NCBI GenBank assembly: GCA_012963885.1
Contig: DTUY01000271.1
Coordinates: 1 to 36,914, forward strand
Reading direction: 5' to 3'
From: Candidatus Poribacteria bacterium
Lineage (GTDB): Bacteria; Poribacteria; WGA-4E; UBA9662
Length of the DNA: 36,914 nucleotides
Below, piece after piece: positions 17,805 through 26,852 of the stretch. Positions within the stretch are counted from its first letter, which is position 1. Every line of letters starts with the position of its first letter. The position numbers and the translations under genes were made by a program. The notes beneath the pieces are model-generated. The model ran no database searches. It saw only the letters and a program-made list of their open reading frames with translations, and was not told the DNA's origin.

Positions 17805-17834
17805 ATTATAACACTCCGACCATACTTTAGACAA
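17805..17834 (-). promoter_or_regulatory. Sigma70-type promoter of purC
   Basis: Read on the minus strand: TTGTCT (17829-17834), an 18-bp spacer, and a perfect TATAAT (17805-17810). Transcription would start near 17798, giving a leader of about 36 nt to the ATG at 17762. Confidence 0.6.
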
Positions 17835-17883
17835 TGACGCTGTGAGATCGATTCGGATGGAATTAAAATCGGCACCTTTTTGA

Positions 17884-17912
17884 TTGACTTTTTATCTTTT
17901 TCATTTCAAAAT
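17884..17912 (+). promoter_or_regulatory. Possible promoter of the PhyH operon
   Basis: TTGACT (17884-17889), a 17-bp spacer and CAAAAT (17907-17912), about 40 bp before the ATG at 17954. The -35 box is good and the -10 is weak. Confidence 0.3.
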
Positions 17913-17953
17913 GAGTGTTGCATAATATATCTACTAGATCGAATCAGGTTAAT

Positions 17954-18313
17954 ATGGAAACAGAATTAAAAATTCGGCTGCAATCATGCCGCCAAAAACT
18001 GAAGGAAGGCAACCTGACGGATCAAGATTTAGAGCATCTTCAGGAACTCGTAACCTCTCCAAAACAGATAGTGCTTTATCTTTACTCAAAGTCAACCAAC
18101 ATGCGTTCTGGCATAGCAAGTTGGGCTTTATACGATCCCATGGAGCCGGACGAACCGAAACTCGCATCACAGGATTTGCCATATGCGTCCGTGATCGATG
18201 CAGTTAAAGACGGCTGGAGAATTGTACAATTCCCGATTACAAAATTGTATCACTTCTCAGATGCAGATAATGACTATTTGGGTTATGAGTTTATTTTAGA
18301 AAAATTTGTCTAA
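17954..18313 (+). CDS. Conserved-looking hypothetical protein, 119 residues
   Basis: I do not recognise the family. The ATG at 17954 (METELKIRLQSC) has CAGG six bases upstream; the longer frame from 17915 has no support. The N-terminal third (about 1-40) is charged and predicted helical: QKLKEGNLTDQDLEHLQELV. The remainder looks like a small alpha/beta domain, with IVLYLYSK, GIASWALYDPMEPDEP, LPYASVIDAVKDGWRIVQFP and YLGYEFILEKFV. There is no signal peptide, so it is likely cytoplasmic. It is the first gene of a tight plus-strand run, 24 bp before the phytanoyl-CoA dioxygenase gene and then the NHL propeller gene. A linked role with the dioxygenase is plausible but unproven. Confidence 0.8.
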   Translation: METELKIRLQSCRQKLKEGNLTDQDLEHLQELVTSPKQIVLYLYSKSTNMRSGIASWALYDPMEPDEPKLASQDLPYASVIDAVKDGWRIVQFPITKLYHFSDADNDYLGYEFILEKFV

Positions 18314-18337
18314 ATACCGAAAGGGAAATTGAAAACT

Positions 18338-19144
18338 ATGCAGACAGATATCCAACCGACGATGAATGACGATACAGTAATGGACTTTATTGCTAGTGGT
18401 TATGTTGTTTTGGAAGAAGTAATCTCTAAATCTTTAAACCAAGAATGCAAAGATTTGTCCGGTGGCGGGGTGAATGAATTTGTTCAGGGAGACGATTTTC
18501 GGCAGCATGTTCTCCTGCATCCGCAGGTTGCCGGTATAGCGAGGTCTCTACTGGGGAAAAATTTTTTGGTGCCAATTTCAGCACACCATCATTTATTTGA
18601 ACGAACACATACGGGGCAGACGTGGCATTCTGATGGGTTATCCGAATACGGTTACGGTGTCAATCATCTTCAGTGCTATTATTATCCACAGCAGGTGAAA
18701 ATCGAAGATGGGCCGACCATGGTCTTGCCTGGGTCACATCATCGATTAATCGATCGAGAAGCAATTGCACATTACGGCGATATTCTAGGGCAAGTTTCAC
18801 TGACTGTTCCTGCTGGAACTGTGGTTTTGACACATTATGGTATCTGGCACAAAGCTGGCCCAAAGTTGAACAATAAACGTCGCGGTATGATCAAGTTCTC
18901 CTATTTCCGGAATGCACTTCCGAAACGTGATTGGAATGAAAGTGATACCGAGAAAATACCGCCGTATAGGGCAAGAGGCCGGCACCCATATGTAACTGAA
19001 GTTGAATCCTATCGTAACAGCAGGCGACGTCAACTGACATGGAACTGGCTTTGTGGTGTCGAAACCCCAGAGGATGTATCTCGTGGAGCTAAGCTTTTTA
19101 TTAGTGCTAAACCACTTAACGAAATCAAAGAACAAAGAACCTAA
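18338..19144 (+). CDS. Phytanoyl-CoA dioxygenase family (PhyH) protein
   Basis: Protein of 268 residues, a non-haem Fe(II)/2-oxoglutarate-dependent oxygenase. The iron triad is visible as H97-x-D99 in QTWHSDGLSEYG and a distal H171 in THYGIWHKAGP. An Arg pair in NNKRRGMIKF, about 12 residues later, suits 2-oxoglutarate binding. DGPTMVLPGSHH is the usual strand-turn of the family. The ATG at 18338 is preferred, though a TTG at 18329 lies closer to the AAAGGG. It is cytoplasmic by sequence. The natural substrate cannot be inferred; poribacterial members are numerous and mostly uncharacterised. It sits in an operon between the unknown small protein and the NHL propeller protein (33 bp downstream). 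Confidence 0.9.
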   Translation: MQTDIQPTMNDDTVMDFIASGYVVLEEVISKSLNQECKDLSGGGVNEFVQGDDFRQHVLLHPQVAGIARSLLGKNFLVPISAHHHLFERTHTGQTWHSDGLSEYGYGVNHLQCYYYPQQVKIEDGPTMVLPGSHHRLIDREAIAHYGDILGQVSLTVPAGTVVLTHYGIWHKAGPKLNNKRRGMIKFSYFRNALPKRDWNESDTEKIPPYRARGRHPYVTEVESYRNSRRRQLTWNWLCGVETPEDVSRGAKLFISAKPLNEIKEQRT

Positions 19145-19177
19145 ATTGCAGAATAACATTGAGCGGGAGGTCAGATA

Positions 19178-20056
19178 ATGACATTTGGTGCTGGTAAATA
19201 CACTTATGCAGTTGAAGAGGGGTGGCTAACGCAATCTAGCGATTGGGAATGGGGATGGATTCCAGCAGTTGCTTGCGACTCGAAAGATAATGTTTATGTT
19301 TATTCTCGCAGTGACCATCCCCTTGTCGTTTACAATCGACAGGGAAATATGCTAGGAGTATGGGGAGAGGGTATTCTTGAACCTAAAACAGCACATGGTA
19401 TTTTTATCGATCTAAACGACAACGTTTACTGTACAGATGCTAGTACACATTGTGTTCATAAGTTCGATTCTGAGGGGAAACTGGTGATGACTCTGGGAAC
19501 ACCAGGGCGAACTGGAACAAAAGATGGCGATCCTTTCAATCTGGCGACTGACATCGATGTAGCTTCCAATGGTGATATATTTGTTTCCGATGGGTATGGT
19601 AATGCTCGGGTTCACCGTTATTCAGCGGATGGAAAGTTACTATTGTCGTGGGGGGAACGGGGTGATGGGCCCGGACAGTTTAGTATCTCGCACTGCGTCC
19701 GGGTCGACAAAGATGATCGCGTTTGGGTTTGTGACCGCGAAAATAACCGTATCCAGATTTTCGATTTAGACGGAAATTTCTTGACTGAATGGACAGACTT
19801 GTTACGTCCAAACACGGTCTATTTTGACAAAGCAGATGATGTTGTCTATATTGCCGAATTAACCCACCAGTTGAGTATCTATTCTCTGGAGAGAGAATTG
19901 ATTGCCCAATGGGGTGGAGCGAAATCGAGTGATCAACCAGGTGAATTCATCGGTGGCCCACATGGTCTCTGGGTCGATTCACACGGCGACATTTACGTTG
20001 GTGAAGTTGAATTAGGGGAAAGAAGCAGAATCCAAAAATTCATCCGTCAGACTTAG
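19178..20056 (+). CDS. NHL-repeat beta-propeller protein
   Basis: Protein of 292 residues with a strong GGGAGG ribosome site. There are about six NHL-type blades, seen as repeated IFIDLNDNVYCTDAS, DIDVASNGDIFVSDGYGN, VRVDKDDRVWVCDRENNRIQIF and GLWVDSHGDIYVGEV segments, each followed by a F/Y-D-x-x-G-x-L strand. The layout resembles the lyase domain family related to peptidyl-alpha-hydroxyglycine amidating lyase, but catalysis is not shown. It has no signal peptide, unusual for NHL proteins, so a cytoplasmic binding or lactonase-like role is possible. It is the last gene of the plus-strand operon and ends 6 bp from the convergent DUF1501 gene. Confidence 0.88.
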   Translation: MTFGAGKYTYAVEEGWLTQSSDWEWGWIPAVACDSKDNVYVYSRSDHPLVVYNRQGNMLGVWGEGILEPKTAHGIFIDLNDNVYCTDASTHCVHKFDSEGKLVMTLGTPGRTGTKDGDPFNLATDIDVASNGDIFVSDGYGNARVHRYSADGKLLLSWGERGDGPGQFSISHCVRVDKDDRVWVCDRENNRIQIFDLDGNFLTEWTDLLRPNTVYFDKADDVVYIAELTHQLSIYSLERELIAQWGGAKSSDQPGEFIGGPHGLWVDSHGDIYVGEVELGERSRIQKFIRQT

Positions 20057-20062
20057 ATACTG

Positions 20063-21502
20063 TCAGGCTAAAATATCGTGTACCAGATTCCCGTGTACAT
20101 CAGTTAAACGGAAATGTCGGCCTTGATACTTGAAAGTTAATTGTTCGTGGTCAATACCTAACAAGTGAAGTAGGGTTGCTTGAAAATCATACACATGAAC
20201 CGGATTTTGAGCGATATTATACCCGTAAGGATCGGTTTCCCCGTAGGTTGTCCCCGGCTTAATTCCACCACCAGCTAACCAAACTGTAAAACACCGTGGA
20301 TGGTGATCGCGGCCATAATCGATGGTAGTTAGTTTTCCTTGGCAATAGCATGTACGCCCGAACTCTCCGCCCCAGATAACCAGTGTGTCTTCAAGCATCC
20401 CACGCTGTTTCAGATCAGCAACCAAAGCGGCGGAAGCTTGGTCTGTTTCCTTACACTGCCGACGAATACCATTAGGCAATCCCCCGTGTTGATCCCAGCC
20501 CTGATGATAAAGTTGGATAAAGCGTACGTCCCGTTCGGCTAGTCTTCGGGCTAGAAGGCAATTGGCTGCAAACGTGCCTGGTGTTCGTGAATCGGAGCCA
20601 TACATGTCAAAGATATAATCCGGTTCTTCAGACAGGTCCATAACTTCCGGAACAGAGGTCTGCATACGATAAGCCATTTCGTATTGCGCCACCCGCGTTT
20701 GAATCTCCGGATCAATCTCGCGATCGTACTGCAGTTGATGCAAATCATGGAGACGATCCAGCATTAAACGGCGACAGGCTGGCGATACACCATCAGGATT
20801 GGTCAAATAAAGCACGGGATCTTTACCGGATCTAAACTGAATTCCCTGAAATTTTGAAGGTAAGAATCCGTTACCCCAGAGTCGAGCATAGAGTGGTTGA
20901 CCGCCTTTGTCTTTAGTAACGAGAACACAGAAATCCGGCAAATTTTTGTTCATGCTTCCCATACCATAGCTGATCCATGACCCCATTGAAGGCCGACCGG
21001 AAATCTGAGAACCAGTTTGAAAAAAGGTGATGGCAGGATCGTGGTTGATCGCCTCGGTATGCATCGATTTGATAAAGCAGAGTTCATCTGCGATCTCCGA
21101 GGTATGAGGAAGTAAGTCACTGATCCAAGCGCCGGATTGTCCATGTTGCTTAAATTTAAAAGCTGTACCTGCCAATGGAAGCGTAGCTTGGTTAGCCGAC
21201 ATTCCTGTTAATCTCTGACCTCGTCGAACCGAATCGGGCAATTCTTCCGCTTGCTTTTGATTCAACAATGGTTTGTGATCAAATAGGTCTATCTGTGATG
21301 GTCCTCCGCTTTGAAAAAGATAGATGATGCGTTTGGCTTTTGGTACAAAATGCTGGCTACTGCTGGCAATCTGACCAGTGATTTTGTCTGCAGTAGCGGT
21401 TGCTTGGCTGGTTGGAAGAAGCTGAGATAAGGCAAAGCTACCAAGTCCAAGCCCCGTTTTGGACAAGAACGCTCTTCGGGTCGTTTTAATGAGATCTTGC
21501 AT
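20063..21502 (-). CDS. Tat-exported DUF1501 protein (alkaline phosphatase-like fold)
   Basis: Protein of 479 residues. The N-terminus has a twin-arginine signal, TTRRAFLSKTGLGLGSFALS, predicting folded export to the periplasm. The DUF1501 body shows YLFQSGGPSQIDLFDHKP, CFIKSMHTEAINHDPA, RFIQLYHQGWDQHGGLP, WGGEFGRTCYCQG and GRDHHPRCFTVWLAGGGIKPGTTYGETD. The D/H pattern is that of the sulfatase/phosphatase superfamily, and no formylglycine Cys is seen. In Planctomycetota and Poribacteria such genes pair with DUF1549/DUF1553 cytochromes, as they do here. The substrate is unknown. It is the last gene of the minus-strand cluster starting at 26852. Confidence 0.93.
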   Translation of the reverse strand: MQDLIKTTRRAFLSKTGLGLGSFALSQLLPTSQATATADKITGQIASSSQHFVPKAKRIIYLFQSGGPSQIDLFDHKPLLNQKQAEELPDSVRRGQRLTGMSANQATLPLAGTAFKFKQHGQSGAWISDLLPHTSEIADELCFIKSMHTEAINHDPAITFFQTGSQISGRPSMGSWISYGMGSMNKNLPDFCVLVTKDKGGQPLYARLWGNGFLPSKFQGIQFRSGKDPVLYLTNPDGVSPACRRLMLDRLHDLHQLQYDREIDPEIQTRVAQYEMAYRMQTSVPEVMDLSEEPDYIFDMYGSDSRTPGTFAANCLLARRLAERDVRFIQLYHQGWDQHGGLPNGIRRQCKETDQASAALVADLKQRGMLEDTLVIWGGEFGRTCYCQGKLTTIDYGRDHHPRCFTVWLAGGGIKPGTTYGETDPYGYNIAQNPVHVYDFQATLLHLLGIDHEQLTFKYQGRHFRLTDVHGNLVHDILA

Positions 21503-21645
21503 GACCTTTTTCTCTCCGAGTAATTTTTTAGTTTCCAGATGTAGGCACTGATTCAGGACACGTTAAAACAGCTATAATTATAGCATGCATCAACTAAAAA
21601 GTGAAGATTCAACTTCAAACCCAATGCACCCATTTAAGGATAAAG

Positions 21646-22701
21646 TTAAGTTTTCAGTTGTACCGGTTCTCCCAATTCAGCACTTTTCAAAATAGCTTCC
21701 ATCATTTGTTGAACAACAAGTCCATGTTGAAGTGGTGCTTTGCAGATAACACCATCCAAAATACATTCAATGAAATGTGATGCCACCCGTTCAAATGGTA
21801 ACGACTGTTTTTCAACTTCAGGTGTTAGATCCTGAGGCTCATTATCTATCATACGGTAGATGGTAAGTGGATTGGTTTTTGCTCCTGCATCCGTTCCGAA
21901 GAGTTCAATTTGGAGTTCGTTAGGACGATGTGCGGCCCAGAAACTCTCGATTTGAATGCTAACGCCACCTTCAAACATAATAAAACCAGTACCATAATCA
22001 TCGGCTGCAAATTGTTCATAGATAGCTTTTTCAGGGGGACGCCCATTGTATCCAAGGCCACGAGGACCGAACTTAGCCCCGGCTGTCCCCAATGCGTAAA
22101 TCGGTTTAGGGGCACCTAAGAGCCACCACGAAGCATCAAGAACATGGACACCCATATCTCGGAATGCCCCACCACCGGCCCGAATGAAATCCATGCGAAG
22201 CTGATCTTTTCCTCTCCAAATTGGTATGCCGTTTCTGCGAAAACTCCGCGCTTTAGCATAATAGAGCTCTCCAAAATAGCCTTCTTGGTCCAATTGACCA
22301 AGATGTTGACAAGCATCGCCGAACCGATGTCCCAAGGACATCATGTTGACAACTCCACTGGCCTCTGCTTCTTCCACCAATTGTTGGGCTGCTTCTTCAG
22401 AATCTGCCAGTGGCTTTGTCGTCATCACGTGTTTGCCATTGCGGACCACCTCTAGCCCAACGGGCACATGCCATTGATTCGGTGTGCCTACAAAGACTGC
22501 ATCTATGTCTGGGTCTTGACACATTACCTTGTAATCGGTGTAATACTTGACCGGACTCGGCAGGTCTGAGGCGAAATCTTTCATTCTATCCTCGGCCAGA
22601 TCGCAGAGAGCCACAATTTCGCCACGCGGATTAGCGGACAACGCTTTTCCATTGGGTCTACCAATTCCCATGCCGACAATTGCAATTCTGACTTTGTCCA
22701 T
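21646..22701 (-). CDS. Gfo/Idh/MocA family dehydrogenase (TKP type), paralogue of 7690-8742
   Basis: Protein of 351 residues. The ATG at 22701 (MDKVRIAIVG) is preferred to a TTG three codons upstream. It shares long blocks with the gene at 7690, for example VGMGIGRPNG, DAVFVGTPNQWHVP, TKPLADSE and GGGAFRDMGVHVLDA. The Rossmann domain, the TKP motif in place of EKP with Lys kept, and the G-G-G-D-G-H segment are intact. An inserted IWRGKDQLRMD loop differs from the paralogue. It probably catalyses the same type of NAD(P)-linked sugar or cyclitol oxidation on a related substrate. It lies between a TIM-barrel isomerase and the DUF1501 gene on the same strand, which suggests a sugar-degradation set. 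Confidence 0.93.
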   Translation of the reverse strand: MDKVRIAIVGMGIGRPNGKALSANPRGEIVALCDLAEDRMKDFASDLPSPVKYYTDYKVMCQDPDIDAVFVGTPNQWHVPVGLEVVRNGKHVMTTKPLADSEEAAQQLVEEAEASGVVNMMSLGHRFGDACQHLGQLDQEGYFGELYYAKARSFRRNGIPIWRGKDQLRMDFIRAGGGAFRDMGVHVLDASWWLLGAPKPIYALGTAGAKFGPRGLGYNGRPPEKAIYEQFAADDYGTGFIMFEGGVSIQIESFWAAHRPNELQIELFGTDAGAKTNPLTIYRMIDNEPQDLTPEVEKQSLPFERVASHFIECILDGVICKAPLQHGLVVQQMMEAILKSAELGEPVQLKT

Positions 22702-22816
22702 TTTATTCAAACCCGTTTTTTGATAGTGAAAAAGTTGTCTCTCAGTACCAGACCTTTAAGCTGCTAATGCCATTTGATTTACAACTGGATATTATAATGC
22801 TTTTCAGATTCTGTGT

Positions 22817-23641
22817 TTACGGAATGCTGACTAGCAAATCTTGGAGATATTTTATAGTGTCTCGAATCCCGGTTGTTGAATCAAGGTCTGGTTCTTTAGG
22901 AACGGACCTTTCAATGCACAATGGTCCCTGATAACCCGAATCTTTGAGGATTTCGAGGCTTGTCTTTAGATTGTACGATTTCACACTTTCATTTGCCTGA
23001 TGGTCCCATGACTGTTGGCCATCAGGGCTATAGTTAAATACTTTTACATGGCATGAAAACGCGCGAGGTGCCAAAACTCTCATTCCGTCCTCCCAATCAT
23101 CAGGCAAGAAATTCGCTGTATCAGGACAAGTTCCGAACCAATCCGAATCAAGGCGTGCTAAGATTGCAGATAACCCATTAGAATGAGCAGAAAGTCCGCC
23201 ATGGTTTTCCATCAGCAGTTTAACTCCAACTTGTTGACCAACATCAGCTAGCTCTTGATAGGCATCAACAACACGACTAAGCGCGCCAGAGTCATCAGCA
23301 TGTCCAGTGTTGATTCGAATAGCGGGTGAATTGATGGCAGATGCCACATAAAACCACTGCTTTAAGCTTTCAATGTCAGTTCGTCGAATTGAGGGATCAG
23401 CGCCAGCCAAGTTTCCCATATCGACCGCAATATTCCGGACGGAAAGACCTTGCTCTTCCAAAACGCTACGCAAATCATTGAGATATCGTGCCTTTTGACT
23501 GTCAAAAAATGCCGAACAGAGCTCTACCGTTTTAATGTCATGGGAAGCACAGGTAGCAGGAAACTCTAGAAGCGTAAGCGTTTTGTCGTGAAGGATTTGA
23601 CGAGAATAAAGCCAACCGGCAATCCCAATCTCGTTTTGCAT
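22817..23641 (-). CDS. Sugar phosphate isomerase/epimerase-like TIM-barrel protein
   Basis: Protein of 274 residues with an AAGGAG ribosome site. It fits the xylose isomerase-like/AP endonuclease 2 superfamily. Segments such as IKTVELCSAFFD (strand 1-2), AIRINTGHADDSG (strand 4), VKLLMENHGGLSAHS with the metal-binding Glu and His, DWFGTCPDTANF with a metal Asp, HVKVFNYSPDG with a metal His, and GPLCIERSVPKEPD with the C-terminal Glu give the expected four-ligand divalent metal site. It would isomerise or epimerise a ketose or inositol derivative in the cytoplasm. It starts 34 bp after the DUF1549 gene and precedes the paralogous Gfo/Idh/MocA gene, so the two probably act in sequence on the same sugar. 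Confidence 0.9.
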   Translation of the reverse strand: MQNEIGIAGWLYSRQILHDKTLTLLEFPATCASHDIKTVELCSAFFDSQKARYLNDLRSVLEEQGLSVRNIAVDMGNLAGADPSIRRTDIESLKQWFYVASAINSPAIRINTGHADDSGALSRVVDAYQELADVGQQVGVKLLMENHGGLSAHSNGLSAILARLDSDWFGTCPDTANFLPDDWEDGMRVLAPRAFSCHVKVFNYSPDGQQSWDHQANESVKSYNLKTSLEILKDSGYQGPLCIERSVPKEPDLDSTTGIRDTIKYLQDLLVSIP

Positions 23642-23675
23642 TCTGCACTCCTTTTCGAGGTGAATTAAGCGTCAA

Positions 23676-26600
23676 TTAACGTTTAGTAATTGTGTCATCA
23701 AAGTTCAACATAGTGCTAGCCACAGTAGTTGCTGTCGCGGCTTGAGTTGATGGAAGAGATAGATCGCGTTCTTTTTCACCAGTGGCTAGCAACTTTTCGG
23801 CTTGATCTGGATTCGCCTCAAAAATCCTTTGCTGTTCTTGGTAAAGTTTTTTCAGTATCTCAATCTCTTTTTCAGTTGGATGACGTCCAGTGGTCAAACG
23901 AAAAACAAACTGAATCTGTTCTGGTAAAGTTTCACCACCCTCTTTTAGCATCCGCTGGCCCAAAAAGAGCGATGCCTCGACGAATTGTGTATCGTTCAGG
24001 AGCAAAAGTGCCTGCATAGGTGTGTTGGTTTCTCTTCGTTTAACAACACATACATCACGTTTAGCCGCGTCAAAAATCATCAGCGAAGGTGGTGGTGAGG
24101 TTCGTTTCCAAAAAGTATACAAGCTTCTGCGATAAAGCCCGTCTCCTTTATCATGTTCGTATGTTCTACCCGATTTTTCTTTCCACAATCCAGCGGGTTG
24201 ATAGGGTTTCACGCTGGCTCCGCCAACTTTATCGACCAACAGTCCACTTACATATAATGCGTTATCTCGGATCATTTCAGCAGTTAGCCGAGCTCTAGGA
24301 CCACGTGCAAATAAGCGATTCTCCGGATCTTTTTCCAAAAGTTCGGGTGAAGGAACAGACGATTGACGATAGGTAGCTGACATAACAATCAGTTTAATCA
24401 TTTCTTTTTGATTCCAACCAGAATCGACGAATCTCTTTGCTAACCAGTCTAATAACAGTGGGTGTGATGGCCGTTCACCTTGACTACCGAAGTCTTCAGG
24501 TGTGGGGACAATTCCCCTATTGAAGAATATTTGCCAGTAACGATTGACAGCCACACGTGCAGTCAGGGGATTCTTAGGATTTATCAACCATCTGGCAAGT
24601 CCTAAACGGTTCTTTGGAGCATCCTTCGAAAAAGGGAGAATACTGGCTGGAGTATCAGGAGCAACCTGTTCCCCACGATCATCATAGGCACCACGTTTCA
24701 GCACATAAGTCGGACGCCGTTTTGATAGCTCGATCATGGTCATAATCTCTGAGACAGGGTCAATGGCTTTGTTGTATTCATCTCTGCGTTTCATCAACTC
24801 AGTTAATTGGTTCTGATAAATTTCATCATAGTTGACCAGATAATATTGATAGTAATCCTCTTGTTTTTCTTGGTTGTGAATTAGATCTTTCGAAACTATG
24901 TCCAATGTCTCTTGGCTATGAAGGTAAGTAATTTCAAGAGGTGTTAGACAACGATCAAAAACCTGGAATTCGTCAACCGAACCATTTTTGAACCCTCGGT
25001 CTCGAAACCGCTGACCGATGGTTAAATGAATTTCTCCACCACCTATAATAGTCTTGTAAAGATTATCTCTTACAATTTGAGTGTCGGCAACCATACCGTT
25101 TAGGTAGAGTCGAAGTCCGTTACCACGACTAGACCCATCATAAGTAACAACAACGTGGATCCAAGCGCCTTTAGGTATCTGTTGCTTAGTACGAACCCGA
25201 ATGGCGTTTCCTGGCCAGAAATGAATCAGAGACGCGCTAAGCTTGCCGTCTTCGATCAACAATTGGTACCCGCGACTGCCAGCATCTGTCCATGAACGGG
25301 ACCGATGGAAAACTACCGACCTATCCTTGTAATCCGGTGTTTGCATCCATAGTGCAATTGAGAATGGATTGGCACGGTCAAAAGCACCAACATCTTTGAA
25401 AACAACGCTGTTCTCACCGCTGAGTTGTAATCCTTTTCCACGACGACCTGAAATGACCTTTGGATTATCATGAATCGTGCCTGGTTTCTCTGAATCAGCG
25501 TGGTTAGGTACATTACTTTCTACAATATCATCAAAAGAATAATTACCTGTTAGCCCTTGGATTTTCGCTGTTTCGGGAGGATTCTGTGCCCATTCGGTAA
25601 ATGCACTTTTTCTTTGGGAAACCAGGTCTTCAAGCGTACTCTCGGCATCGATCACCTGCTGTTCTAATTCGGTTAATTTGCCTTCGGCTTCGGAATCGGT
25701 CATCAAAAGAGTTGGAGTGGGAACCGCGTTTGTGAAATGCGAATAGAGTCCACTTTCATCAATATTATTAAAAAAAGCTGAGAGGCTATAATAATCCTTT
25801 TGAGAAATTGGGTCGTATTTATGGTTATGGCACTGGGCACACTCAATCGTCAACCCCAAAAAAGATGTCCCAAAAGTATGTGTCCGGTCAGAAACATATT
25901 CGACGCGATATTCTTCTTCAACACTACCACCTTCGTTCGTTTGTCGATGAAGACGATTAAAAGCTGTGGCCAATTGCTGCTCGCGGGTTGGTTCAGGTAA
26001 CAAATCACCCGCCAATTGCCAAGTGACAAATTGGTCATAAGGTAGATTAGTGTTAAAGGCTTTGATCACCCAATCTCTCCAAGGTGACATATCCCGATGA
26101 ACGTCACTTTGATACCCATAGGAATCAGCATAGCGTGAAAGATCGAGCCAGATTGATGCCATTCTTTCTCCAAAACGAGGTGACGCCAGTAAAAGATCAA
26201 CCAGATTTTCGTAAGCCGATGGAGATTTGTCAGCCAGGAAAACATCGATTTCCTTTACTGTTGGTGGGAGACCGGTAATATCGAAACTCAACCTTCGGAT
26301 CAACCGTTCTTTGCTAGCTTCGGTAGAAGGCTGAAGATTTTCCTGTTTGAGACGTTCTAACACAAACTGATCGAGTTGGTTTTTCGGCCAAGTACTATTC
26401 TTGAGTTCAGGAACAGGAACATCTTTGATTGGAATTAGAGACCAGTGTTTTTGGTATTCAGCACCTTCTTCAATCCATTGCTTGATCAGTGTAATGTCTT
26501 CCTGAGCCAAAGGCCGCTTAAACTCGGGGCGTGGCATGACGTGGGCTGGATCAGTCGAAATGATACGCCGATAAAGCTCGCTCTGTTCCGGATGGTTGGG

Positions 26601-26852
26601 ATTAACGATGTAAATATCATTTCGTTGCTCAAATAGGCTATCCATTTTATCCAACCGAAGATTTGCCTTTCTAACGTTGTTATCTGGTCCGTGACAAGCA
26701 TAGCAACGATCAGAAAAGATAGGACGGATCTGACGATCGAAGTCGATCTTTGCGGTACTCCATCCAGCGAATAGGACAGACAGCATTAACCAATTCAAGG
26801 TCTTTTTGAATAATGATTTGTTCAATTTTTTGTTCTCTAATTTTTTTTGCAT
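23676..26852 (-). CDS. Planctomycete-type cytochrome c / LamG / DUF1549-DUF1553 protein
   Basis: Protein of 1058 residues. The ATG at 26852 (MQKKLENKK) is preferred to a TTG six codons upstream. A single hydrophobic segment at about 20-34 directs export. A PSCyt1 domain follows with one CYACH haem-c site (C50, C53, H54) and RPEFKRPLA as the likely Met-free distal region. DUF1549 comes next (about 145-350: WPKNQLDQFVLERL, RFGERMASIWLDLSRYADSYGY, ECAQCHNHKYDPISQ with a second CxxCH). A LamG domain is inserted at about 440-650 (GAWIHVVVTYDGSSR, GSVDEFQVFDRCLTPLEI). DUF1553 ends the protein (NRYWQIFFNRGIVPTPEDFG, RRSLYTFWKRTSPPPSLMIFDA). It is probably a periplasmic, haem-dependent polysaccharide-acting protein. 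It is the first gene of the cluster. Confidence 0.93.
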   Translation of the reverse strand: MQKKLENKKLNKSLFKKTLNWLMLSVLFAGWSTAKIDFDRQIRPIFSDRCYACHGPDNNVRKANLRLDKMDSLFEQRNDIYIVNPNHPEQSELYRRIISTDPAHVMPRPEFKRPLAQEDITLIKQWIEEGAEYQKHWSLIPIKDVPVPELKNSTWPKNQLDQFVLERLKQENLQPSTEASKERLIRRLSFDITGLPPTVKEIDVFLADKSPSAYENLVDLLLASPRFGERMASIWLDLSRYADSYGYQSDVHRDMSPWRDWVIKAFNTNLPYDQFVTWQLAGDLLPEPTREQQLATAFNRLHRQTNEGGSVEEEYRVEYVSDRTHTFGTSFLGLTIECAQCHNHKYDPISQKDYYSLSAFFNNIDESGLYSHFTNAVPTPTLLMTDSEAEGKLTELEQQVIDAESTLEDLVSQRKSAFTEWAQNPPETAKIQGLTGNYSFDDIVESNVPNHADSEKPGTIHDNPKVISGRRGKGLQLSGENSVVFKDVGAFDRANPFSIALWMQTPDYKDRSVVFHRSRSWTDAGSRGYQLLIEDGKLSASLIHFWPGNAIRVRTKQQIPKGAWIHVVVTYDGSSRGNGLRLYLNGMVADTQIVRDNLYKTIIGGGEIHLTIGQRFRDRGFKNGSVDEFQVFDRCLTPLEITYLHSQETLDIVSKDLIHNQEKQEDYYQYYLVNYDEIYQNQLTELMKRRDEYNKAIDPVSEIMTMIELSKRRPTYVLKRGAYDDRGEQVAPDTPASILPFSKDAPKNRLGLARWLINPKNPLTARVAVNRYWQIFFNRGIVPTPEDFGSQGERPSHPLLLDWLAKRFVDSGWNQKEMIKLIVMSATYRQSSVPSPELLEKDPENRLFARGPRARLTAEMIRDNALYVSGLLVDKVGGASVKPYQPAGLWKEKSGRTYEHDKGDGLYRRSLYTFWKRTSPPPSLMIFDAAKRDVCVVKRRETNTPMQALLLLNDTQFVEASLFLGQRMLKEGGETLPEQIQFVFRLTTGRHPTEKEIEILKKLYQEQQRIFEANPDQAEKLLATGEKERDLSLPSTQAATATTVASTMLNFDDTITKR

